A stretch of 64,000 nucleotides of DNA. Source: Hexactinellida sp. DTS-2022. Taxonomy: Eukaryota > Porifera > Hexactinellida. Position 1 is the first letter of the stretch; each line of letters opens with the position of its first letter. Shown piece by piece: positions 1 to 10,385 of the stretch. Below the pieces are notes generated by a model that had not been told where the DNA came from, made no database searches, and saw nothing but the letters and a program-made list of their open reading frames with translations. The stretch covers positions 496,001-560,000 of the forward strand of contig JAPNXP010000001.1 of the NCBI GenBank assembly GCA_028753945.1, given 5' to 3'. A program made the translations under genes and the position numbers.

Positions 1-3000
1 CGTACATCACCCCTCTGGGACAAGCTAAGATAATAGCAGGCATGGACCAGGGATTGGTCGGGACTTGTATAGGCGAGAGGCGGCGGATCACGATCCCTCC
101 TCACCTGGGCTATGGGAAGAGAGGAGTAGCGGACACAATACCACCTGGTGCCACACTGGTGTTCTACATAAAGCTCCTTGATATCGAGAGGGTAAGTAGA
201 TATTGAGATCCCTCCTTCTGGTTACTATATATTTAATACAGTAGATAGGTTAGTACGTATTATCCGAGTGTACATACTAACCGAGTTGACACTACATAAT
301 ATAAATTGACAAACTTTGTATATACATATTAGACGTACTAAACTAGGTACTACGTACTAACCGAGTTCTGTAATACAAACACTGTTCCAATAGAACGGTA
401 TTTCTCTCGGCACCGATCAGAACATCGAGAGTCTATACAAGTCGGCAAATCGGAATTACGAAACTAGCAAGTGGCAGGATGCCCTGAATGCGTTCGAAGA
501 GGCTTCTCGTCTGTTTAGCGATTTCGAGAACAAAACTGTAGAATGCGTTAGACACTGCAGCGAGTCTTCTACGCACAAGTAAGGCATTGGCTGATATTAA
601 ATTAAATTAGCATATTACCCTTTGTATTCTATCCAGTCCGTATTATGACGATTCTGTTGAGATAGAAGACTCTCTTCTCGCGTACTCTCTACCTGGCATT
701 GGTCCGGTTAAGGCCCTACTCCCCATGCTGCGGACCTCCAAATGCTTCTACTCGTGTCGAGCTAGTTCCTTCAAAAGGAAAGACTTTGAAATATCCTACG
801 AGATAATCGATGCCTTTTTTTCAAAAAGTTTCTATCTCATGGTACAATGGGCTTACAACCAGGCGAGCAGCTTAATTAATTGTCTATTTTATTATGTAAT
901 AACTTGTATAGAGCCAGTTTATCTAGAAGGTTGAGCTTTATAGAAGTACTCTAGTTTATTATTACTCTGTAGATAGGAGACATGGATGCTGCAGCCCTAT
1001 ACAACCAAATGTACTATAACCTATTCCCTGAGGAAGAAATGGCTAAGAACAACAAACGCTTCTACGAGCGTACACTGGGCGCTGATAAATATAACTCAAT
1101 TAGAAACAGAGCATTTACTTATGTCACGCATTATTACTACAACGTGGGAACTGAAGGTTCGTTAGTATAAACATAATACAACTTCCTAGTCACGATTTGT
1201 AGTTATGAGTGTTCTTTAATCGATAATTTGATTCATTACATACACATTGGCTGAAATCATATTACCGGAACAACACATCTACGAATCATGAATACACAAA
1301 AGTATGTAGAACTCGTATATGATAAAGGGTTGTCAAAGCAATGATGCTAATAAGGAATCTAACTTTTTTTTGAAAACGTGTTAGCAGTCTTAGAATCTAG
1401 ACTTACGACCTTAGTAACGCAGTGGTACTTTTGTTATGTGTTTATTCACAAACAATCAGAATACACTTAATTTATCTCTTCTCACTGACGCAACGTTATC
1501 ATCTGTCTTAACAATTGATAAATAAGTAAAAAACATAGCGTAGGCCGAGAGGATGTGCCATAGGTCGTGTGAGTCGTAGAACCCCCACAGCACACACTCT
1601 CTGTTCAGCTCTTTAGACCGGACTGGTCCCATTGCCCAGTTCGTCACCTGGGCCCTGAACACACTGAGCGCTAGTATCCATAGCACAATGCTTAATATCC
1701 CGATTGAGAACGTGACTATGAATACGGGAGTGTTGTGTTTGTGCTCTCTCTTGACCAGCTTCATCACCCAGTAGTAGCAGAGGTAGAAACAGAAGTTCCC
1801 TCCGAACATGCCTATAAATATAGTCCCCATTTCCAGCTTTGGGATGAACAGCAGACAGCTGGAACCGCACAGATTGATTCCTAGCACGGAAAATATGTGA
1901 ACCATTCGGTGTTTGTTGTGGCTGGGCCAAAATACGCGGAAAATCGACTTTCGCTTTGTGATGACATCGTGTATCGTGAATATTAGCAGAGACGCATTTC
2001 CCAGATGGTATATGTTAACGAACAAAGTTAGAGTCGTGATTGTAACGAATAGAATGTAAATGGAGCGAACGCAGTATAGCAGTTGAGTCGACTCGAGAGC
2101 CTCTAAGATTGAGAGACAGATGAAGACTCCTATCAGAAGAATGAACGTGTGAGAAGAGAGATTTGAGTGCGCATGTCTGCTTGTGTAGAGCTGTAGCATA
2201 ATTAGCAACAAGCTCACAAACATGAACAGAGTGTCGTATTTATAGTTCCCTCCGTTTGGACAGACGTGGTACAAGGCACTCATGAGTCCCTCTGTGATCA
2301 TACTCAGTCCCATAGCTAGCTCTAACCCAATGTACCGGTCGACTCCTGTCTCTGACTGTCTGCTGTTTCTGTAGCGAGTTATAACGATTATAATGAACAG
2401 CATTCCTAGGAGAACAAACCCGCTGTTACTCCACACGTTATTAAACGCATAGAGACTCCCAATATGCGTGGCACACCTCGAGTTAAAGAAACAGAAGTCC
2501 AGATCTCCTTTTGCCAAGGCGATCTCCCGCTTGAGGATTGTGCTCTGTAAAGCTGGTAATCCAAAAAACAGGCAAATGGAGCAGATTCCCCAAACAAAAC
2601 GCATGTATTTCTTTTCTAAATACAACTTGGGAGTTTCAGTTAAATTTTGTTTTGTCTCTAAATTCCAACTAAATTCGGTTACTATTTCTTCATATTCTCT
2701 CTTCTTAACCGCGAATTCTTCTTTGCCCCACCGAGACAGGAGACTGTACTGTTCCTCAATTGCCTCTGGAGTGAAAAATATGAATCCGAATTTAGAGTTT
2801 TTCATGTGAATACATTTCTCGAAAATGTATACAATTAAGAACACGAGATACATTGGAAAGAATAAACAGGGAAATAAACAAATTTTTACCCAAACGTAGC
2901 TTTGGAATTTCTTGTCATAATCCACTAGAACAGTTATATTCGTTCGACTTCTTTTGTATGCAATCTCATCGCTAGGCTTCAGTTTACATATATTCGGACT

Positions 3001-6000
3001 CACAAGTTTGAGAACTAAGAAAAACTCACAATCTTCACCGCATTCTCCTAACTGAATATAAGCAAACTTCCTCATTAGAAAATGCTGAGTGTATTTAGCC
3101 AGCTGGAATCCTGGGATCGGAGGCTGTCCATGGTGTATCTCTCCCCTCAGACACAAGGACTCCTCAGAGTCTATGCGAAGGGAGAGGTGGGAGCTGTTGG
3201 TGTAGATGTGGTAGCTGTGTTGGCTTGAAGCCAGCTTGCTGTGCGAGGGCGAGTGGTAGAGGAGCAGAGGGGAGGAGTAGGAGAGCAATAGAGGAGGGGT
3301 TGGTACTTCGTCTCGTAAGAAAAAGTAACCTGCAAAAGATAGCAATATAACTCATGTTTGCATATACAGTCAACTCCGCTTAATAAAGCCACCTCGGGAC
3401 CAGGTTGTTTTGACCCGATTAAGCGGAGAAACCGATTAACCGGTGGCTCTATTAAGCGGAGCTGAGTTGACTGTACGTACTAATAGATATTATTATTATT
3501 AGCTTACTTATTGTCTGGAATTCTAGCTGGTATGCGATGTAGTTAGTAGCGTGTGTTAATAGGATTACATCCACTTCTTCAGAATGGTTAAATTGAAAAG
3601 TAGCACAACAAATAATATATCTAGCTGAGTAAGTCAGCTTATTATCTTCCTTATAAGGCAACGTTAACGGCACAGTGTGAGTGCCATAAGCTATCGACAT
3701 AAACAGAGGTCTCTCCTCTCTTGTTGTGTTCTTGACTTTGACAAGCATTCGCACAGTTTCTTTTCGAGTCAAGTTGAACCTGTAACTGTTCATAGAACCA
3801 ACAATTATATGAGACCTGTAAAGTGTATCCAATTGCACATCAATGTGATTATTTTCATTTTTAGAACATGTGTATTTTCTAACCTGAAAACTTAATATTA
3901 ATATTACAAATATTAGAATACTCGCCATTACTTTTACTTCCTGACCTTGTTGTCTAAATTTATATATAACTACACACGTTATTAAAGCCAGTTATCTCCG
4001 ATTAGCTACGCATACCCGAAGCCGGCTTCATCCTACATGATCATCTAGTTTGTAGAATTATGCTATTATACGAAATCTTCTAAATGAATGGAGTTCGGTC
4101 AGGAAATGCTGCCTTTGCAGACACGCTGTTATAACATTGTTATTAAAATCAACTGGCACACAATCTAAGTGATTTCTTGTTTATTCGTATAGCCTATCAT
4201 AACTCACAATGGACCGATTGTATTGAGAATTTCAACTTGGCGCTTCAAAGTTACAAACAGGATTGGAAGCGATGCCGCGAGTTTTGTTCTGCCTTTCCGG
4301 TCTCAAAAGCTGTTAGTGTGGTAAGTGCTTACTTATATGGAGGTGAAATAACAACTATAAAACTGCGGAAAAATCATATTCATATGAGTTCTGTGTCCAC
4401 TTAATATTTTTAAAAAAGGTTTCCTTATTAAGTAATTATTAATTTTAAATACCTTCTGTTTATTGAAATCGGATCTTATCATTAGTAAGTTTAGGCTTAT
4501 TTTAATTTATTTATGTTATTCAATTTTAATTCTGGGAAACCTCTATTTAAAAGTTTGTGTTTTCCAATAATTCATCGATAGACACTGGTATATTTTTACT
4601 ATACATTCGTATTTCGACTATTAACAATTGAGTTTTTATAGCATCGAATAATGCGGTTTTCCATTGAATACCGTATCATTTCACTTTACCTTTTGGCTAA
4701 TGCCTGCACTATAATTTCATCTCCTATACTAAGTACACATTTCAGTGCGAAAATTCGACCCAGCAAGTTTTTCGATCAGTCACTCGCACACGGACTTAGT
4801 TCCATGATATACATTAATGTAACTAATAAATATATGAACGACTCAGACCTGATGATATCAGAAATAGACTCTGACCCTCTCAATGCGTCTCGTGTCCTCT
4901 ACAAGTCCTATATGAATGGGAGAGATAAGAAGGGGTTCTTCATAATAGACGGAGAGTGTATTGTGCATGATATAGAGGGCATACCGCCAGTGTTTCTAAT
5001 AGTACCCAGCTTCATGTCATTCATTTTTATCCACTACTTCAACCTATTTGATCGTGTCCAGACCTCCAGTTACAAACAGTGTCCCTATCATCAGTCTTTG
5101 GACTGTGAGGGTTGGACAGCCATCAACTCGGACAACAAGAATGACAACGTAACCTTCTTCCTACACGGGTCTACAGTGCTGCATTATTACACTGGACTCG
5201 CTCCTGATAAGCCAGTCGTGTTTGACGAGTTTAAACCAGGGACTCAGAACATCGACAAGTTCGAACCTCCAAAAGCGGATAATTGTGTTAAATAACTCGA
5301 GAACTTAATTAGTGTGTTTATTTTTATAGCTTATACTACTTGTAAATAATAAACAACAACAACACACAGTCCATATATAATCCCACAGGTTTCTAAATGG
5401 ACTGGGATCCACTTAGCACAGCTGGAAGGACTGACTCTGCAATGCAAAGCTGAATGTTTGCAAAAGATGGAAATGGTGGAGGGTGTGAGAGTTCCTAATC
5501 TGTTAGGGAACCTGCTCGGGTACATTCAGTCGTGTTACTTCCAAGGTGAGTATTAGCTTAGGATTTGCTAGGTGCAAGTTATATTTTGCATAAATATGCT
5601 TGCGAAAGGTTAATTTGTTATTGGGGAAAGTAAAATAGTGTTTATAATTCCCTTTTCAGACAAACAAGTTGAGGAGGGATACTTAGCAGCGATCACTTGG
5701 CGGGCCTTAGATTTCTCAGACGCAACTGCCGAGAGGGCTGTAGACTACTATCTTAAGAATACCGACATTATTGCCATGAGATATACGCCTATAAAGGTGA
5801 GAATAACTAGCATCCAATAAGATAGTCACACAGCTATTTATACACTTCCTAGGAGTACATTGAGATGAAGGAACTGAGCGAGATAGAGGCTAGACTGCTG
5901 GTATTCTATGAGACTAACTCATTTCAGAAGAAACAAGGACGAACGGGGGATTATGCCAGAGACAGCCAGGGTCTTAAGATGCAGTCGATTGGTAGAATGC

Positions 6001-6014
6001 GGGACGAGTTGTGA
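1..6014 (+). CDS. FKBP-CRTAP/leprecan-like fusion, ER collagen-folding protein (5' end outside window)
   Basis: Exons read as 1-191, 421-578, 637-862, 973-1156, 4193-4320, 5389-5545, 5660-5796 and 5853-6014; every junction keeps frame. Exon 1 encodes the C-terminal half of an FKBP peptidyl-prolyl isomerase domain (motifs GMDQGL, IPPHLGYG, GATLVFYIKLLDIE). The remaining exons encode TPR-like segments with four CxxxC motifs (CVRHC, CFYSC, CREFC, CKAEC), the hallmark of CRTAP, SC65 and prolyl 3-hydroxylases. No 2-oxoglutarate dioxygenase domain follows; the protein ends in Arg-Asp-Glu-Leu, a KDEL-type ER-retention signal. In vertebrates FKBP65 and CRTAP are separate ER proteins acting on procollagen. 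Intron 3 (863-972) appears to use a GC donor. There is no ATG in the 229-bp first intron nor an in-frame ATG in exon 2, so a separate start for the CRTAP part is unlikely. Intron 4 holds a SID1-like gene and intron 5 a secreted-protein gene. The domain calls are firm; the fusion is inferred. Confidence 0.8.
192..420 (+). repeat. Intron with partial terminal-inverted-repeat element
   Basis: This first intron contains the string TACGTATTATCCGAGTG followed by TACTAACCGAGTT. The same pair recurs at about 12,464-12,497, in an intron of the PP2A gene. Similar CTAACCGAGTT ends occur in other elements of the window, so this is probably a remnant of a short non-autonomous DNA transposon. Confidence 0.5.
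1456..3928 (-). CDS. SID1-like transmembrane protein (SIDT family)
   Basis: Two exons: complement 3508-3928 (start codon at 3928, hydrophobic signal peptide) and 1456-3329, joined in phase 1 to give 764 residues. The N-terminal part is an extracellular beta-rich region with many Asn-glycosylation sites. The C-terminal part has many membrane helices carrying the family's landmark motifs SALYHVCPN, YKYDTLFMF and FYDSHDLWHILSAY, whose Ser, His and Asp residues form the putative metal site of SIDT and alkaline-ceramidase-like proteins. SID-1 family members transport double-stranded RNA or cholesterol across plasma or lysosomal membranes. The gene lies wholly in intron 4 of the FKBP-CRTAP gene, on the opposite strand. 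Its only intron (3330-3507) contains a 107-bp inverted-repeat transposon. Family assignment is strong; substrate is not deducible. Confidence 0.9.
3367..3473. mobile_element. Short TIR element in SID1-like intron (CAGTCAACTCCGCTTAA family)
   Basis: The ends CAGTCAACTCCGCTTAATA and its near reverse complement enclose 107 bp, flanked by TA on both sides (3365-3366, 3474-3475). The TA target and CAGT start fit non-autonomous Tc1/mariner-pogo type elements. A longer relative lies at 8547-8730. Confidence 0.75.
4651..5295 (+). CDS. Secreted protein of unrecognised family, copy 1
   Basis: A single-exon frame of 214 residues begins with a signal peptide (hydrophobic stretch around residues 10-24, ISLYLLANACTIISS). 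The mature part has NxS/T sites, a conserved block GFFIIDGECIVHDIEG, a Cys-rich block (CPYHQSLDCEGW) and a C-terminal region rich in Asp, Phe and Pro ending in a Cys. The layout faintly recalls ependymin-related and LolA-like secreted proteins, but I cannot assign it. It sits in intron 5 of the FKBP-CRTAP gene on the same strand, so it needs its own promoter or alternative processing. A splice-acceptor-like TTTTATAG ends 9 bases before the ATG. The copy at 6,271 is clearly paralogous. Confidence 0.75.
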   Translation: MRFSIEYRIISLYLLANACTIISSPILSTHFSAKIRPSKFFDQSLAHGLSSMIYINVTNKYMNDSDLMISEIDSDPLNASRVLYKSYMNGRDKKGFFIIDGECIVHDIEGIPPVFLIVPSFMSFIFIHYFNLFDRVQTSSYKQCPYHQSLDCEGWTAINSDNKNDNVTFFLHGSTVLHYYTGLAPDKPVVFDEFKPGTQNIDKFEPPKADNCVK

Positions 6015-6270
6015 TTTGTATTAACTATTCGCCCAACTTGTTCAAGTAGTTATTAAACACTGTTGTTCTACACTTTAGTATTACCCAGGCAGTTGTTCTG
6101 GGTTTGCCAACCACTTTTGATGGTAGTAGTATTTAATTTATTTACTATAATCTAAACTCAAATTATAATTCCTTTGCAAATACCAATAATCAAAAAGATC
6201 GATTGACTGGTTAGAGATTAATTGTGGTTGGACTGATATAAATTCCATAAATTGTTTCTAGCATCGAACA

Positions 6271-6915
6271 ATGCGGCTTTCCATTGAATACCGTATCATT
6301 TCACTTTATCTTTTGGCTAATGCCTGCACTATAATTTCATTTCCCACGCTGAGTACACACTTCAGTGCGAAAATTCGACCCAGCAAGTTTTTCGATCATT
6401 CACCTTTCGCTCACGGACGTAACTCCCTGGTATACATTAACATCACGAATTATATATACTACTCAGACATGATGATATCAGAGATGGACTCTGATCCTAA
6501 CAATGCGTCTCGTGTCCTCTACAAGGCCTACTTCAATGGGAGAGATAAGAAGGGGTTCTTCATAGTAGACGGAGAGTGTATTGTGCATGATATAGATAAT
6601 ATACCAACGGTTTATCTCATGGTACCTAGCTTCATGTCATTCGATATTTTCTACTTTTTCAACCTATTTAACCGTGTCCAGACCTTCAGTTACAAACAGT
6701 GTCCCTATCATCAGTCATTGGATTGTGAGGGTTGGACAGCCATCAACTCGGACAACAAAAATGACAACGTAACCTTCTTCCTACACGGGTCTACAGTGCT
6801 CCATTATTACACTGGACTCGCTCCTGATAAGCCAGTCGTGTTTGACGAGTTTAAACCAGGGACTCAGACCATCGACAAGTTCGAACCTCCAAAAGCGGAT
6901 AATTGCTATCCATAA
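6271..6915 (+). CDS. Secreted protein of unrecognised family, copy 2
   Basis: This 214-residue paralogue of the 4,651 gene has the same signal peptide and almost identical C-terminal 70 residues. Differences concentrate in the middle (for example MSFIFIHYF against MSFDIFYFF) and at the extreme C-terminus (NCVK against NCYP). The similarity extends upstream of the ATG through an acceptor-like TTTCTAG and the bases CATCGAA. It lies just 3' of the FKBP-CRTAP gene, so the pair probably arose by a local duplication that placed one copy inside the host intron and one outside. The function is unknown; secretion is inferred from the leader. Confidence 0.75.
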   Translation: MRLSIEYRIISLYLLANACTIISFPTLSTHFSAKIRPSKFFDHSPFAHGRNSLVYINITNYIYYSDMMISEMDSDPNNASRVLYKAYFNGRDKKGFFIVDGECIVHDIDNIPTVYLMVPSFMSFDIFYFFNLFNRVQTFSYKQCPYHQSLDCEGWTAINSDNKNDNVTFFLHGSTVLHYYTGLAPDKPVVFDEFKPGTQTIDKFEPPKADNCYP

Positions 6916-7111
6916 GTTAGAAAATTGTAGGATAATTCTGCAAGATTTACATGATTTTTTACCATACTTGTTTTTAGCAATTAAACACTAATTCGATATT
7001 GTGGCCTGATTGTAAGACAATAGTCACGTTATATTGTTATAAATATAAGTGCCTATTATATTAAAGCATACTATTTCCAAACTAACTTAGCTAATATTAT
7101 TTCGGAGAGAA

Positions 7112-7249
7112 ATGGGTGAAACTATTGTGATTAGAAACTACATTATCAAGGACGAAAAGCCTGCGCACTGTCTACACTGCATCATCACCATATTCTGTCC
7201 CTGGTGGATATTCGTATGGATTTGTCTGTGCTGTTGTTACGGATGTTGA
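7112..7249 (+). CDS. Cys-rich single-helix microprotein, copy 1
   Basis: A 45-residue frame starting ATGGGTGAA. A short polar N-terminus (RNYIIKDEKP) is followed by a C-terminal hydrophobic, Trp/Cys-rich tail that runs from HCLHC through FCPWW to CCCYGC at the very end. This looks like a tail-anchored or palmitoylated membrane peptide. Three further copies with the same tail lie at 7577, 7902 and 8904, all on the plus strand, which supports reality despite the size. I do not recognise a named family. Confidence 0.65.
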   Translation: MGETIVIRNYIIKDEKPAHCLHCIITIFCPWWIFVWICLCCCYGC

Positions 7250-7576
7250 CACCCTAAAGATTCTATAGATTAGAGTGTGCATAACTATTTATGTTTGTTT
7301 TACTAATATTTAGATGTGTGAATTTTCATGTGCGTATTACTAATTTATTAGTTGGAATTTGTTTTGTATTAGATACGTAGTATTTGGGCCAAAATAATTA
7401 GTGGAAATTTTCCGTTAATTAACCTAGTTACTCCATTAACTTAACATACCTTATGAGATTCTATTAGCTAATAACAAAACAACTAAAAATATAAATATAA
7501 TATTCCAACTTACCTGTACAGTTCACGCCTGTACCTAGATATTATACTACTTTCCTTGCTGAGATAAGTGAGAGAT

Positions 7577-7714
7577 ATGGGGAGAACTGTTCTTATAAGA
7601 AACTACGTTATCAAGGACCAGAAGCCAAACCATCTCCTGCACTGTTTGATCACAGTGTTCTGTCCCTGCTGGCTAATCGTGTGGGTCCTCCTCTGTTGCT
7701 TTTACGGCTTCTAG
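7577..7714 (+). CDS. Cys-rich single-helix microprotein, copy 2
   Basis: A 45-residue frame that matches copy 1 closely in the N-terminus (GRTVLIRNYVIKDQKP) and in the tail (NHLLHC, FCPCW). The last residues are diverged: the tail ends CCFYGF rather than CCCYGC, losing two cysteines. Conserved reading frame with third-position changes relative to copy 1 argues for a translated gene. Confidence 0.62.
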   Translation: MGRTVLIRNYVIKDQKPNHLLHCLITVFCPCWLIVWVLLCCFYGF

Positions 7715-7901
7715 GAGAACCTCGCTGCTATATTTGATGTTTTATTTTTTATAATTGAGTATTTAGCTCTTGTTGGCTATGCGTTTGAGATTTTTATCGT
7801 GTTCTTTTTTGACTTAATAAGTTAATTTATTTTAATCGAGTTTAATCGATCCATTGCTAATAACTCCTTATTTGCAATAATCTAATTTCCTACACTTAGT
7901 T

Positions 7902-8078
7902 ATGTTTGAAGTAGAAGAAAAGAAGAGTACTCCGGTGAGGAAAGCGACAACTTATGTACATACTATTGTTTTGAAGGAGGGTGGGAAACCTAACCACCTG
8001 GTGCACTGTCTAATCTCGCTATTCTGTCCTTGGTGGACAATCGTGTGGTTCTGTTTTTGTTGCTGTTACGGTTGTTAA
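7902..8078 (+). CDS. Cys-rich single-helix microprotein, copy 3
   Basis: A 58-residue frame with a longer, charged N-terminus (EVEEKKSTPVRKA) followed by the family tail: KPNHLVHC, then FCPWW, then CFCCCYGC at the end. The tail is the conserved unit; the N-terminus varies between copies, as expected if the tail is the membrane anchor. Confidence 0.65.
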   Translation: MFEVEEKKSTPVRKATTYVHTIVLKEGGKPNHLVHCLISLFCPWWTIVWFCFCCCYGC

Positions 8079-8546
8079 AACTTTCAACTGCTGCTTTTAA
8101 TTGCTATTTTATATCTTGTATTGTTTGTATATTGGTTTCCTTGTTAATTGTATTTTATACATAGTTAAGTACATCGACTAACTTAAGTGAATTTTTGACA
8201 ATTAATTAAGTAATTATTCAAAGAAGGAAACTCTTACTTTTATAAGATAAACCTAAATTCTATTTACATTTATTGTTCCTTTGTCTGATACATAGAAAAG
8301 AAAGACTAAAATGATTCTACTTATGTATTTAGCTTCGCAATAAAAATGTTCAGAAATGGACATTAGACTTGGAAACGCGGCATTGATTAACTAATAATTC
8401 CGAGATAATCTCGGATGTACCATTAATTTGGCAATTCCACTCAATTCATTTATTTTGGCAACCCATTCATTCACTCAAGTATTTTGTCAAATTTACCAAT
8501 ATTATGGCTAACCAAAGCAATTATTTCGGAAATTAATATCAATATA

Positions 8547-8730
8547 CAGCCGACACCGCTTAATAGAGCCACCTCGGGACCAGGGTGTTTTGACATATTA
8601 AGCGGAGAAACCGATTAACCGAAAATATTGTAAGCCAAACTGTAATTCTGTCCTATAAATCCTGTGAAATTTTGACCCGATTAAGCGGAGAAACCGATTA
8701 ACCGGTGGCTCTATTAAGCGGAGTTGACTG
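8547..8730. mobile_element. TIR element, CAGTCAACTCCGCTTAA family, 184 bp
   Basis: The left end reads CAGCCGACACCGCTTAATAG and the right end is its imperfect reverse complement ending GAGTTGACTG, flanked by TA. It shares the CACCTCGGGACCAGG block with the 107-bp element at 3367 and has a partial internal duplication of the GATTAAGCGGAGAAACCG segment. Confidence 0.75.
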
Positions 8731-8903
8731 TATTAATACAGATTCTTATCGAAATAATACGAATTGACATTTTCCAAAGTAAAAAGGTAAAGAAGGTATT
8801 ATATTTAGTGCACAGGTTAACCACACATAAGGCCCGCAAATGTATATTTAATAGTTAATATCCCTTGTCTCGCCCTATTTATACTTCCCACAGGAACCTA
8901 GAT

Positions 8904-9161
8904 ATGCAGCAATACCAGTACCAGTACCAATATCCTCCCCAGCAGCAGATGTACCAGCCTCAGCCGGGCCAGCCCCCCATGCAGGTGATGCCGCCTCCTC
9001 AGATAATAGTCCAGCAGCCTGCCAGTCCTCCGGTAGTCGTGAGCAATGTGACCTATCGCCAGGACGACAGGCCCAACCATCTCCTGCACTGCATTATAAC
9101 TCTGTTCTGTCCGTGGTGGATCCTAGTTTGGCTTTGCATGTGTTGCTGCTACGGATGCTAA
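8904..9161 (+). CDS. Cys-rich single-helix microprotein, copy 4, with Gln/Pro-rich N-terminus
   Basis: From the ATG at 8904 the frame encodes 85 residues. Residues 1-45 are low complexity (QYQYQYQYPPQQQ, then PQPGQPP and PPPQ); the last 30 residues are the same tail as its three upstream neighbours (RPNHLLHC, FCPWW, CMCCCYGC). A good splice acceptor (TTCCCACAG) ends 13 bases before the ATG, so a 5' UTR intron or trans-splicing is possible. The Gln/Pro extension resembles the cytosolic part of small Pro-rich membrane adaptor proteins, but no function can be assigned. Confidence 0.7.
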   Translation: MQQYQYQYQYPPQQQMYQPQPGQPPMQVMPPPQIIVQQPASPPVVVSNVTYRQDDRPNHLLHCIITLFCPWWILVWLCMCCCYGC

Positions 9162-9446
9162 CAAGTATTCTCGGGGAAACATTTCTACCTAACTAATGAT
9201 ATTTTTAGAATTAATTTATTATGTAATGCTTTTATTTGTTAACTATCTTTACGCTTCCTTTAGTAATGTATTGATTCAATCGATTATTAATTAGAGTATC
9301 CTAGCTATTCAGGAATATGAATAAGTAACTAATTAGCCTCCGGTAAGCTTAATAATGTATTCGTAAAATACAATGGACTAAAATATAATGGAAAAGTATA
9401 AATTAGTGTAAAATAACAATCAAATAACTAAAAGTTTAAACTCAAA

Positions 9447-9776
9447 ATGTATTCATCAAACAACACTAAGTCTCAAATTCCTAAAAAAATGTTGATCTCC
9501 TTGAGAAATTCCTCTCTTAGCCAATCGTCAATTTGCTCAAACGAGGATCCACTTGCAGACTTTAATCAAGATGTATCACTCTTTAAACTTAATTTATACT
9601 TGATTAAAAAGAACTCTACCAGGTCAACAGTCGCCCATAAGGCCATGAGAAGAAAGTCATCTGTCACAACATGCGAATCGATACCCCAGCTCCAAGAGCG
9701 GCTATCTCAACTCCAAACGAAAATCAAAACTTTACAAAAAAAGAAAAATAATAAGCGAGTCATAGCTGCACCCTAG
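9447..9776 (+). CDS. Small basic coiled-coil protein of unknown function
   Basis: A 109-residue single-exon frame. The middle is polar (SNEDPLADFNQD) and the C-terminus forms a predicted coiled coil (IPQLQERLSQLQTKIKTLQ) followed by a Lys-rich end (KKKNNKR), suggesting nucleic-acid or partner binding. A degenerate duplicate lies at 10,757 and shares the upstream bases CAATCAAATAACTAAA. No family is recognised. Confidence 0.5.
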   Translation: MYSSNNTKSQIPKKMLISLRNSSLSQSSICSNEDPLADFNQDVSLFKLNLYLIKKNSTRSTVAHKAMRRKSSVTTCESIPQLQERLSQLQTKIKTLQKKKNNKRVIAAP

Positions 9777-10161
9777 CATCAGTTTATACAGAGAGCTCTA
9801 TCGAGTATCATAGAAATATAAAGCTTATTAATTAATAAACCTGTAATTGATATTAATTATGTGGTCTCGTATATTCAATTAAACAATTCTATTTTTAATT
9901 AGTTAATGAAGTGATTCAATCGGGGCTGGCGGTATTTCAGGACAGCTACCCTCCTAGTATAATCTGTAGTTTATATGAAGAGCAGGGTTTAGTTCTTAGC
10001 CCTCTTATTTTTATTATAAGAGCGAAGTTCCTGGTTTGTCACTAACTGTAGTACTAATTATAGGGGCTGTTCAAACATACGTAACGCAAAATTATATATC
10101 CCTCCCTTTGTCACGCATTTTCGACAATTTCGTAATACAAAGGGATGGTCTGTCACAAATT

Positions 10162-10385
10162 CAGAGGCGGATCCAGGGGGCCTGGGCCCCCCCTTCGAAA
10201 CTGAAATTGACTGAAATTGACAAAATAATTAAGAAACTTCAGCCTCAAGTTTGAATTATGGCTCCTTATAAAGAAATTAGCGTTTAAAATGACTTCTGAG
10301 TGTATATAACCTCCCAGACCCCCTTATAAGTTGCTCGCCTTATTTCTTGGGCCCCCCATTTTCAACATGTCTGGATCCGCCACTG
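10162..10385. mobile_element. hAT-type MITE (CAGAGGCGGATCCAG ends)
   Basis: The left end CAGAGGCGGATCCAGGG and the right end CTGGATCCGCCACTG are inverted repeats around 224 bp. The flanks share only AAATT, so the target duplication is not clear. A related partial copy in reverse orientation lies at about 62,486-62,672. Confidence 0.7.

Noticed and set aside
10036-10254. A 72-codon frame near 10 kb
   Set aside because: It runs across the end of a hAT-type MITE and its translation has no protein-like feature.
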